Positions 11,866-22,000 of a DNA stretch of 64,000 nucleotides are shown piece after piece. The first letter of the stretch is position 1, and each line of letters starts with the position of its first letter. The stretch comes from Siphonodentalium dalli (lineage: Eukaryota > Mollusca > Scaphopoda > Gadilida > Siphonodentaliidae), in assembly GCA_032622095.1 (NCBI GenBank), contig CP136064.1, positions 2,604,001 through 2,668,000 on the forward strand. Direction: 5' to 3'. The translations under genes were made by a program, and so were the position numbers. The notes below the pieces were generated by a model. It ran no database searches. It worked only from the letters and a program-made list of their open reading frames with translations, and was not told the origin of the DNA.

Positions 11866-12750
11866 AAACATTCAAGGGCAGGCTTGGATTCAAACAATAC
11901 ATCAAAGCAAAACCTGTCAAATGGGGCGTGAAATGTTTTGTTTTGGCCGAGTCCAAAACAGGTTATAATTATAACTTTGATGTGTACGTCGGCAAAGGCA
12001 AAGAAGCCAGTTCTGATGAATATAAAATTTTGGGGCAAACGGGATCTGTGGTTGTTAAGACTGTTGAAAGGGTTGGAGGGACGTGGTCATCATCTGTATG
12101 TTGATCGGTTCTATAGCAGTCCACTGCTTGCGCATAACTTGAATGAGAGAGGTGTATATGTATGCGGAACATTACAATTGAATAGGAAATTCAGCCCAGC
12201 TGACATTAAAAGAAATAACAAGGAATTAACTAGAGGCGAGTATGATGTCAGGTACAGCAAGAAAGGAGATATGGTTGTCGTCGTCTGGCAGGACAGAAAA
12301 CCGATTTACTTTATTTCAAGCATCCACACAAATGTTGTGGAATCTACAATCGGAAGACGGGATGAAACGGGCACAAAAAAGGATGTGATATGCCCCCAAC
12401 TAGTGAAAGACTACAATGCCCATATGGGGGAGTAGATAGGTGTGATCAGATGACCGTAATAAACAAAGCAAAGAAATCGTATCGATGGTACAAGAAGGTG
12501 ATTTATAAGCTGTTGGAGTGGGTGATTTACAACAGTTATATACTTGAAGGTTATGACCGGGAGCATTCCCCGCTTCATAAAAGGAAGCGTGACTTGCTTT
12601 TGTTTAAAGACGAGCTTGTTGTCGAATTAATTGGCGAACAGAGAAATGTTCCCAAAAGGAAACAAAAGTTTCAGGTGCCATCTGACAGGTATTATTACAA
12701 CATACTGGTATCAGTACTGAAATTGTCTTCTAATGTTTCCAAATCCGCCT
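11866..12750 (+). pseudogene. piggyBac transposase relic, 5'-truncated and frameshifted
   Basis: Three successive forward frames together show the central and C-terminal parts of a DDE_Tnp_1_7 (piggyBac) transposase. The first has FKGR...KQYIKAKPVKWG. The second has HHLYVDRFYSSPLLAHNL, carrying the second catalytic Asp near 12103-12105. The third has GGVDRCDQM, carrying the third catalytic Asp near 12435-12437, then YRWYKKVIYKLLEWVIYNSY. The first frameshift lies at about 12070-12090 and the second in the G-run at about 12425-12430. The first catalytic Asp normally lies just upstream of the FKGR motif and is missing because the gene is cut off there. The C-terminal cysteine-rich zinc-binding region is also absent. 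No terminal repeats or TTAA duplication are evident. The relic starts exactly where the composite-unit fragment ends, so it is a junction of two broken sequences. It is not a functional transposase. Confidence 0.85.
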
Positions 12751-13630
12751 GAACAAACCAAAGATCTATTTCTTGTAGCCATTTTCTGAATAATTATATC
12801 GTTTGAACCAACTTTGCGATTCTTAATTCAACTTCGGTCGAGTGAAAACCACGTGTGTGTGTTGTGTTGCAAACCGGAAGAGTGGATCAATCGGGAGGTT
12901 ATTGGAAGAGCCTGTATAATTGATGGAAGAGCCGGACCAATCCAGTGACGGCAGAATCAAGCCTCACCCAAATAAGGAAGTTGGATTTATTTTTATTTTT
13001 TATTGATATTGGGAATCGTAGGGATTATTCATATCTAAGAGACGAGTGACACCATCGCAACAGATAAATAAACAACGCGTTTTGCGAAAGCGACAAACTG
13101 AAAATGACGCAACCAACAATCACGTCATAAAATGTTATGATTTACTCGATATTAAAGCTAGATTTTTCCAGTTTTCTCCGCAAAAGTTTAAATTATAATC
13201 GGAGATGGGATGTGTATTCCCTTCATAACAAGGATTTCCCCCTAAACAAACAGTCTGTTCAACTTTTTCTGGTGACTTTCTCAACTTTTCCGAGGAAGTT
13301 TGGCATAAATAAAAATGAAATTTTATCCATTCCTGCATGATTTAGACCGACCAGTTCCGTTGTATAGGCGTGATTCTCACAATGAAAATTTAGCTGGTAA
13401 TAAGTTGTAGAATAACGGATACAATTTGCATTGAAATGTAACTTTCGGTGTTGTTCAAGAAATCCGCGTCAACAACATGTCTAATAAAATTATCAATAAG
13501 CGAGCGTAATAAATTAGCTACTAATTACGCCCTGTTGTCTACCTTGATGTTACATTTGAGGGCTGTCCCGGGCAACGTCACAGGTACCCGTTAGACACGT
13601 CAAATCACGTCATTGAGGGTTGAAGAGTTA
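12751..13630. other. Unique DNA upstream of the first MAKN copy
   Basis: This is the only MAKN copy not preceded by the 91-95-bp minisatellite. The stretch is less AT-rich in its second half and has several CGTCA half-sites near 13122, 13576 and 13600-13615, which could belong to a promoter. GGAAGAG recurs at about 12878, 12903 and 12924. No TATA box or gene can be supported. Overlapping 67-codon frames on opposite strands at 13135-13340 are incidental. Confidence 0.35.
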
Positions 13631-13637
13631 AAGCAAC

Positions 13638-13790
13638 ATGGCAAAGAATATATTATTACTTTCAGACGAATTCATCAACAACGTTCAAGCATTGATGGGA
13701 GCAGAGTTGGATGTTGAAGTACTCGACAGAAAGGCGGAACTAAAATCCATGTCAAAAGAGCAGGGGGGCAGATTTATGTCTGGAGGATGA
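13638..13790 (+). pseudogene. MAKN ORF, frameshifted copy (50 codons)
   Basis: The frame opens MAKNILLLSDEFINNVQALM and matches the intact copy at 59808-60017 until a G-run after the codons for SKEQ. This copy has six G where the intact one has five, so translation shifts and stops about eight codons later (RFMSGG, stop). The family function is unknown: no domain is recognised, and the intact product is small and acidic, with no signal peptide or membrane segment. The upstream DNA is unique to this copy, so it may retain original regulatory sequence. Confidence 0.55.
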
Positions 13791-14028
13791 CATGTTCGCA
13801 CCACATTACAAACAAATTACGTCATTGGCGATGTCGACTTTAAAATAAAATGTTTTCACTAAATCATCAGAAATCATGAGGTATAGTCCACAGAAAGCAC
13901 ACATTTATTCAATTAAATAAAACAATATTGACCTAAATTTCAATATGTTACAAGCCACAAACTTCAGAGTGTGCAATAATCATAGAACACAGTTGTGTGA
14001 ACATGGCACACATTTCTAATGTTGCGAG

Positions 14029-14472
14029 GTAAAACTCGAACCAATGTTTCTTGATTCAATATCGCGTCACAACAAACTTGTGCATTATTGTTAGCAGTTC
14101 ACAAACTTGTGTTCTATGTCTTCTCATGCTTTCATTAAGCTAACCAAAGAAATTGGTCTAAATTAAACTATAATCTGGGCATTCTTTGGAAGTTGTGAAG
14201 TAATCAATTTTAATTTCCATCTTTTTTAGCTATCTCCACACAGTTACTAACCAGCAATCTTGTTTTAAAATTAAAAAAATACATACCAGTTCTTTGATTT
14301 TATCTGCCCATATTGGAAAAGTCATATATATCTAGACAACACTCTGCGTCTGTGCATGTGGTTGCAAAGACTGGCTTATGACAGAATACCCTATATGATA
14401 CAAATGTGGCAAAGCGTCCCCAAATTACGATAATTGCTGTGCCTTGCAATACACATGTCTTAAATATTTCAG
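14029..14472 (+). other. Putative intron between composite-unit leader and zinc-finger exon
   Basis: The spacer contains GCGAG/GTAAAA at 14024-14034, a fair 5' splice site. The zinc-finger ATG is immediately preceded by AAATATTTCAG ending at 14472, a good 3' splice site. The implied 444-bp intron would join a non-coding leader to the ATG, since a TAA lies in frame upstream of the junction. The same borders occur in the full-length units, showing DNA-level duplication rather than retroposition. This is inference only; no transcript is available. Confidence 0.35.
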
Positions 14473-14646
14473 ATGGCTGATTGCTATATATGTCGAAAGA
14501 AAATACGGTATAGAAACCGTCATGTAAGAGAACTACATTATAAGCCAGGACTTATAGAATGTTTTGACTGCAACTACAAGTGCAACAGGTGGGGAAATCT
14601 TTCGATCCACATGAAGAGAATTCATCTTGGTTGTGGAGGTTTGTAA
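14473..14646 (+). pseudogene. Zinc-finger ORF, array type, finger 1 shortened (57 aa)
   Basis: Open from MADCYICRKKIRYRNRH to the stop. It lacks four codons (TFKK or KFKK in other copies) between the Cys pair and His pair of finger 1, which leaves C-x2-C-x8-H-x4-H and should destroy the classical fold. Finger 2 (CFDC...HMKRIH) is complete. This shortened form is the standard one throughout the array. Confidence 0.6.
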
Positions 14647-14658
14647 AGCAGTTAGAAA

Positions 14659-14718
14659 TATAATTATAAATATAACCCAGGTCTTACTAAATTGATTTAT
14701 CTACTTAGTTCTTTATAA
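14659..14718 (+). repeat. Single satellite monomer
   Basis: One monomer with the CCCAGG variant lies between the zinc-finger ORF and the next flank. It is in the unexpanded position. Confidence 0.85.
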
Positions 14719-14889
14719 AATTTGATGTTTAGTGATTAAGTAGATAGATTCTAAGGCTGTAATGATTCACAGTGAATTCAATGTATTGCAATGCACTACC
14801 AAACGATACATGTATCGTGTCATCTGGTATCTCGATACAATAAATCAAGTAATTTCTGAAGGTGGTCATGTGTAAACCAGCAATGTTGT

Positions 14890-15125
14890 CTATAAGGGTA
14901 TCAACAAAGTTGTACTGGTACAATCAAATCTTAAACATTATATGCATATTACCTGAATAGTAGATACTATTACCTCATGGTGTTCACTCGAGTATCAACA
15001 ACGTTTTACTGGTAGAATCAAATCTTAAAACTTATATGCATATTTCCTGAATAGTAGATACTATAACATGGTGTTCACTCGAGTATCAACAAAGTTTTAC
15101 TTGTACAATCAAATATTACAACTAA
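14890..15125 (+). repeat. Minisatellite, 91-95-bp period, about 2.5 copies
   Basis: GTATCAACAA begins at 14897, 14992 and 15083. Each copy contains TTACTGGTA or a variant, CTTATATGCATAT and CCTGAATAGTAGATACTAT. Other composite units carry 2 to 4 copies of the same minisatellite upstream of MAKN. Confidence 0.8.
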
Positions 15126-15448
15126 ACTTTCTGAAATCGGTTCCGTCCGCTCCACTATTACATGTAGTCTTTATTTATCTGGGACGATTTCTTTACAAGG
15201 GCAAACAACAAATAGTTAAGTCAATCTTCATCGCATGCCTTATAGAAGCTGATGTTAGTTTCGCTTCCCAAAGGCTCAGTCCAAACCTAACTTACTGGAC
15301 TCATTTTGTAAATTCTGATATAAATCGGATCTCAAAATCTATAAAATGTTTTCAAAAATCAAAATATATCTGCTGTAAATCAGCTGCCTTTTATGAGAAT
15401 CGAACTAAGAATTCTGATTCTTATCAGATTTTTAGCCCTGGCTTATGA
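15068..15448 (+). CDS. 126-codon ORF of unknown function
   Basis: The frame starts in the minisatellite and runs through the 312-bp alternative segment to a stop in the unit sequence. A second copy at 56878-57258 has the same length and only a few residue differences, but the DNA is nearly identical, so this is not proof of selection. No domain is recognised. The protein is rich in Ser, Ile and Lys, with several Cys. It could be a fragment of another gene captured in the repeat. Confidence 0.2.
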   Translation: MVFTRVSTKFYLYNQILQLNFLKSVPSAPLLHVVFIYLGRFLYKGKQQIVKSIFIACLIEADVSFASQRLSPNLTYWTHFVNSDINRISKSIKCFQKSKYICCKSAAFYENRTKNSDSYQIFSPGL

Positions 15449-15539
15449 CAGAATACCCTATATGATACAAATGTGGCAAACCGTCCCCAAATTACTGTAA
15501 ATGCTGTTCCTTGCAATACACATGTCTTAAATATTTCAG

Positions 15540-15722
15540 ATGGCTGATTGCTTTTTATGTAAAAAAAAATTCAAGAAAATACGTTATAGAAACCGTCATG
15601 TAAGAGAACTGCATGTGAAGCCAGGACAAATGGAATGTTTTGAGTGCATCTACCATTGCAACAGGTGGGGAAATCTTTCGATCCACATGAAGAGAATTCA
15701 TCATGGTTCTGGAGGTTTGTAA
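15540..15722 (+). CDS. Two-finger C2H2 zinc-finger mini-protein, intact (60 aa)
   Basis: MADCFLCKKKFKKIRYRNRH keeps the full C-x2-C-x12-H-x4-H finger 1 (residues 4-25), and CFECIYHCNRWGNLSIHMKRIH gives a complete finger 2 (residues 33-54). It differs from the array-type protein at about ten residues besides the four restored in finger 1, so it represents a separate lineage, shared with the broken copy at 57350. The ATG follows directly on a TTTCAG splice-acceptor-like sequence. Function is unknown; DNA or RNA binding is inferred from the fingers only. Confidence 0.45.
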   Translation: MADCFLCKKKFKKIRYRNRHVRELHVKPGQMECFECIYHCNRWGNLSIHMKRIHHGSGGL

Positions 15723-15734
15723 AACAGTTAGAAA

Positions 15735-15795
15735 TATAATTATAAATATAACCCAGGTCTTACTAAATTGATTTATCTACTTAGTTCTTTATAAA
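15735..15795 (+). repeat. Single satellite monomer
   Basis: One CCCAGG-type monomer between zinc finger and flank. Confidence 0.85.
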
Positions 15796-16038
15796 ATTTG
15801 ATGTTTAGTGATTAAGTAGATAGATTCTAAGGCTGTAATGATTCACAGTGAATTCAATGTATTGCAATGCACTACCAAACGATACATGTATCGTGTCATC
15901 TGGTATCTCGATACAATAAATCAAGTAATTTCTGAAGGTGGTCATGTGTAAACCAGCAATGTTGTCTATAAGGGTATTAACATGATCCACATGAAGAGAA
16001 TTCATCATGGTTGTGGAGGTTTGTAAAACAGTTAGAAA
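15796..16038 (+). repeat. Composite unit 2, short deletion form
   Basis: The flank runs to GGGTATTAACA at about 15983 and jumps directly to TGATCCACATGAAGAG, the last 13 codons of the zinc-finger ORF (HMKRIH...GCGGL). Everything between is missing. The same junction occurs at about 52180 and 57790, so the deletion happened once and was then amplified. Confidence 0.9.
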
Positions 16039-19000
16039 TATAATTATAAATATAACCTGGTCTTACTAAATTGATTTATCTTCTTAGTTCTTTATATAAT
16101 TATAAATATAACCCAGGTCTTACTAAATTGATTTATCTACTTAGTTCTTTATAAATATAACCTGGTCTTACTAAATTGATTTATCTTCTTAGTTCTTTAT
16201 ATAATTATAAATATAACCCAGGTCTTACTAAATTGATTTATCTACTTAGTTCTTTATAAATATAACCTGGTCTTACTAAATTGATTTATCTACTTAGTTC
16301 TTTATATAATTATAAATATAACCTGGTCTTACTAAATTGATTTATCTACTTAGTTCTTTATAAATATAACCTGGTCTTACTAAATTGATTTATCTACTTA
16401 GTTCTTTATATAATTATAAATATAACCTGGTCTTACTAAATTGATTTATCTACTTAGTTCTTTATAAATATAACCTGGTCTTACTAAATTGATTTATCTA
16501 CTTAGTTCTTTATATAATTATAAATATAACCTGGTCTTACTAAATTGATTTATCTACTTAGTTCTTTATAAATATAACCAGGTCTTACTAAATTGATTTA
16601 TCTACTTAGTTCTTTATATAATTATAAATATAACCAGGTCTTACTAAATTGATTTATCTACTTAGTTCTTTATATAATTATAAATATAACCAGGTCTTAC
16701 TAAATTGATTTATCTACTTAGTTCTTTATATAATTATAAATATAACCTGGTCTTACTAAATTGATTTATCTACTTAGTTCTTTATAAATATAACCTGGTC
16801 TTACTAAATTGATTTATCTACTTAGTTCTTTATATAATTATAAATATAACCTGGTCTTACTAAATTGATTTATCTACTTAGTTCTTTATAAATATAACCA
16901 GGTCTTACTAAATTGATTTATCTACTTAGTTCTTTATATAATTATAAATATAACCAGGTCTTACTAAATTGATTTATCTACTTAGTTCTTTATATAATTA
17001 TAAATATAACCAGGTCTTACTAAATTGATTTATCTACTTAGTTCTTTATATAATTATAAATATAACCTGGTCTTACTAAATTGATTTATCTACTTAGTTC
17101 TTTATAAATATAACCTGGTCTTACTAAATTGATTTATCTACTTAGTTCTTTATAAATATAACCAGGTCTTACTAAATTGATTTATCTACTTAGTTCTTTA
17201 TAAATATAACCTGGTCTTACTAAATTGATTTATCTACTTAGTTCTTTATATAATTATAAATATAACCAGGTCTTACTAAATTGATTTATCTACTTAGTTC
17301 TTTATATAATTATAAATATAACCAGGTCTTACTAAATTGATTTATCTACTTAGTTCTTTATATAATTATAAATATAACCAGGTCTTACTAAATTGATTTA
17401 TCTACTTAGTTCTTTATATAATTATAAATATAACCTGGTCTTACTAAATTGATTTATCTACTTAGTTCTTTATAAATATAACCTGGTCTTACTAAATTGA
17501 TTTATCTACTTAGTTCTTTATATAATTATAAATATAACCAGGTCTTACTAAATTGATTTATCTACTTAGTTCTTTATATAATTATAAATATAACCAGGTC
17601 TTACTAAATTGATTTATCTACTTAGTTCTTTATATAATTATAAATATAACCAGGTCTTACTAAATTGATTTATCTACTTAGTTCTTTATATAATTATAAA
17701 TATAACCAGGTCTTACTAAATTGATTTATCTACTTAGTTCTTTATAAATATAACCTGGTCTTACTAAATTGATTTATCTACTTAGTTCTTTATAAATATA
17801 ACCTGGTCTTACTAAATTGATTTATCTACTTAGTTCTTTATAAATATAACCTGGTCTTACTAAATTGATTTATCTACTTAGTTCTTTATAAATATAACCT
17901 GGTCTTACTAAATTGATTTATCTACTTAGTTCTTTATAATTATAAATATAACCAGGTCTTACTAAATTGATTTATCTACTTAGTTCTTTATAAATATAAC
18001 CTGGTCTTACTAAATTGATTTATCTACTTAGTTCTTTATAAATATAACCAGGTCTTACTAAATTGATTTATCTACTTAGTTCTTTATATAATTATAAATA
18101 TAACCAGGTCTTACTAAATTGATTTATCTACTTAGTTCTTTATAAATATAACCTGGTCTTACTAAATTGATTTATCTACTTAGTTCTTTATAAATATAAC
18201 CAGGTCTTACTAAATTGATTTATCTACTTAGTTCTTTATAATTATAAATATAACCTGGTCTTACTAAATTGATTTATCTACTTAGTTCTTTATAAATATA
18301 ACCTGGTCTTACTAAATTGATTTATCTACTTAGTTCTTTATAAATATAACCAGGTCTTACTAAATTGATTTATCTACTTAGTTCTTTATAAATATAACCT
18401 GGTCTTACTAAATTGATTTATCTACTTAGTTCTTTATAAATATAACCAGGTCTTACTAAATTGATTTATCTACTTAGTTCTTTATAAATATAACCAGGTC
18501 TTACTAAATTGATTTATCTACTTAGTTCTTTATAAATATAACCAGGTCTTACTAAATTGATTTATCTACTTAGTTCTTTATAATTATAAATATAACCTGG
18601 TCTTACTAAATTGATTTATCTACTTAGTTCTTTATAAATATAACCTGGTCTTACTAAATTGATTTATCTACTTAGTTCTTTATAAATATAACCAGGTCTT
18701 ACTAAATTGATTTATCTACTTAGTTCTTTATAAATATAACCTGGTCTTACTAAATTGATTTATCTACTTAGTTCTTTATATAATTATAAATATAACCAGG
18801 TCTTACTAAATTGATTTATCTACTTAGTTCTTTATAATTATAAATATAACCTGGTCTTACTAAATTGATTTATCTACTTAGTTCTTTATAAATATAACCT
18901 GGTCTTACTAAATTGATTTATCTACTTAGTTCTTTATAAATATAACCAGGTCTTACTAAATTGATTTATCTACTTAGTTCTTTATAAATATAACCTGGTC

Positions 19001-22000
19001 TTACTAAATTGATTTATCTACTTAGTTCTTTATATAATTATAAATATAACCAGGTCTTACTAAATTGATTTATCTACTTAGTTCTTTATAAATATAACCA
19101 GGTCTTACTAAATTGATTTATCTACTTAGTTCTTTATATAATTATAAATATAACCAGGTCTTACTAAATTGATTTATCTACTTAGTTCTTTATAAATATA
19201 ACCAGGTCTTACTAAATTGATTTATCTACTTAGTTCTTTATATAATTATAAATATAACCAGGTCTTACTAAATTGATTTATCTACTTAGTTCTTTATAAA
19301 TATAACCAGGTCTTACTAAATTGATTTATCTACTTAGTTCTTTATATAATTATAAATATAACCTGGTCTTACTAAATTGATTTATCTACTTAGTTCTTTA
19401 TAAATATAACCTGGTCTTACTAAATTGATTTATCTACTTAGTTCTTTATAATTATAAATATAACCAGGTCTTACTAAATTGATTTATCTACTTAGTTCTT
19501 TATAAATATAACCTGGTCTTACTAAATTGATTTATCTACTTAGTTCTTTATAAATATAACCAGGTCTTACTAAATTGATTTATCTACTTAGTTCTTTATA
19601 TAATTATAAATATAACCAGGTCTTACTAAATTGATTTATCTACTTAGTTCTTTATAAATATAACCTGGTCTTACTAAATTGATTTATCTACTTAGTTCTT
19701 TATATAATTATAAATATAACCTGGTCTTACTAAATTGATTTATCTACTTAGTTCTTTATAAATATAACCAGGTCTTACTAAATTGATTTATCTACTTAGT
19801 TCTTTATATAATTATAAATATAACCTGGTCTTACTAAATTGATTTATCTACTTAGTTCTTTATATAATTATAAATATAACCTGGTCTTACTAAATTGATT
19901 TATCTACTTAGTTCTTTATAAATATAACCTGGTCTTACTAAATTGATTTATCTACTTAGTTCTTTATAAATATAACCAGGTCTTACTAAATTGATTTATC
20001 TACTTAGTTCTTTATATAATTATAAATATAACCAGGTCTTACTAAATTGATTTATCTACTTAGTTCTTTATAAATATAACCAGGTCTTACTAAATTGATT
20101 TATCTACTTAGTTCTTTATATAATTATAAATATAACCAGGTCTTACTAAATTGATTTATCTACTTAGTTCTTTATAATTATAAATATAACCTGGTCTTAC
20201 TAAATTGATTTATCTACTTAGTTCTTTATAAATATAACCAGGTCTTACTAAATTGATTTATCTACTTAGTTCTTTATAAATATAACCAGGTCTTACTAAA
20301 TTGATTTATCTACTTAGTTCTTTATATAATTATAAATATAACCAGGTCTTACTAAATTGATTTATCTACTTAGTTCTTTATAATTATAAATATAACCAGG
20401 TCTTACTAAATTGATTTATCTACTTAGTTCTTTATAAATATAACCAGGTCTTACTAAATTGATTTATCTACTTAGTTCTTTATAAATATAACCTGGTCTT
20501 ACTAAATTGATTTATCTACTTAGTTCTTTATAAATATAACCAGGTCTTACTAAATTGATTTATCTACTTAGTTCTTTATAAATATAACCAGGTCTTACTA
20601 AATTGATTTATCTACTTAGTTCTTTATATAATTATAAATATAACCAGGTCTTACTAAATTGATTTATCTACTTAGTTCTTTATAATTATAAATATAACCA
20701 GGTCTTACTAAATTGATTTATCTACTTAGTTCTTTATAAATATAACCAGGTCTTACTAAATTGATTTATCTACTTAGTTCTTTATAAATATAACCTGGTC
20801 TTACTAAATTGATTTATCTACTTAGTTCTTTATAAATATAACCAGGTCTTACTAAATTGATTTATCTACTTAGTTCTTTATATAATTATAAATATAACCA
20901 GGTCTTACTAAATTGATTTATCTACTTAGTTCTTTATAAATATAACCAGGTCTTACTAAATTGATTTATCTTCTTAGTTCTTTATATAATTATAAATATA
21001 ACCAGGTCTTACTAAATTGATTTATCTACTTAGTTCTTTATAAATATAACCTGGTCTTACTAAATTGATTTATCTACTTAGTTCTTTATAATTATAAATA
21101 TAACCCAGGTCTTACTAAATTGATTTATCTACTTAGTTCTTTATAAATATAACCTGGTCTTACTAAATTGATTTATCTACTTAGTTCTTTATAAATATAA
21201 CCTGGTCTTACTAAATTGATTTATCTACTTAGTTCTTTATAATTATAAATATAACCCAGGTCTTACTAAATTGATTTATCTACTTAGTTCTTTATAAATA
21301 TAACCTGGTCTTACTAAATTGATTTATCTACTTAGTTCTTTATAAATATAACCAGGTCTTACTAAATTGATTTATCTACTTAGTTCTTTATAAATATAAC
21401 CTGGTCTTACTAAATTGATTTATCTACTTAGTTCTTTATAAATATAACCTGGTCTTACTAAATTGATTTATCTACTTAGTTCTTTATAAATATAACCTGG
21501 TCTTACTAAATTGATTTATCTACTTAGTTCTTTATAATTATAAATATAACCAGGTCTTACTAAATTGATTTATCTACTTAGTTCTTTATATAATTATAAA
21601 TATAACCCAGGTCTTACTAAATTGATTTATCTACTTAGTTCTTTATAAATATAACCTGGTCTTACTAAATTGATTTATCTACTTAGTTCTTTATAAATAT
21701 AACCTGGTCTTACTAAATTGATTTATCTACTTAGTTCTTTATATAATTATAAATATAACCAGGTCTTACTAAATTGATTTATCTACTTAGTTCTTTATAA
21801 ATATAACCTGGTCTTACTAAATTGATTTATCTACTTAGTTCTTTATAAATATAACCTGGTCTTACTAAATTGATTTATCTACTTAGTTCTTTATAATTAT
21901 AAATATAACCCAGGTCTTACTAAATTGATTTATCTACTTAGTTCTTTATAATTATAAATATAACCCAGGTCTTACTAAATTGATTTATCTACTTAGTTCT

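Larger units (their letters stand above)
13631..14658 (+). repeat. Composite unit 0 (MAKN, spacer, zinc finger); left end of satellite domain
   Basis: First member of the long array. It starts at TTAAAGCAACATGGC without the flank and minisatellite that precede later copies, then runs collinearly through the MAKN ORF, the spacer and the zinc-finger ORF. Confidence 0.85.
14719..15734 (+). repeat. Composite unit 1, variant with 312-bp alternative segment
   Basis: Flank and minisatellite are followed by a 312-bp segment (about 15126-15437) that replaces the MAKN ORF and most of the spacer. The unit sequence then resumes at CTGGCTTATGACAG. The only other copy of this arrangement is unit 12 at 56.6-57.5 kb. 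Confidence 0.85.
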
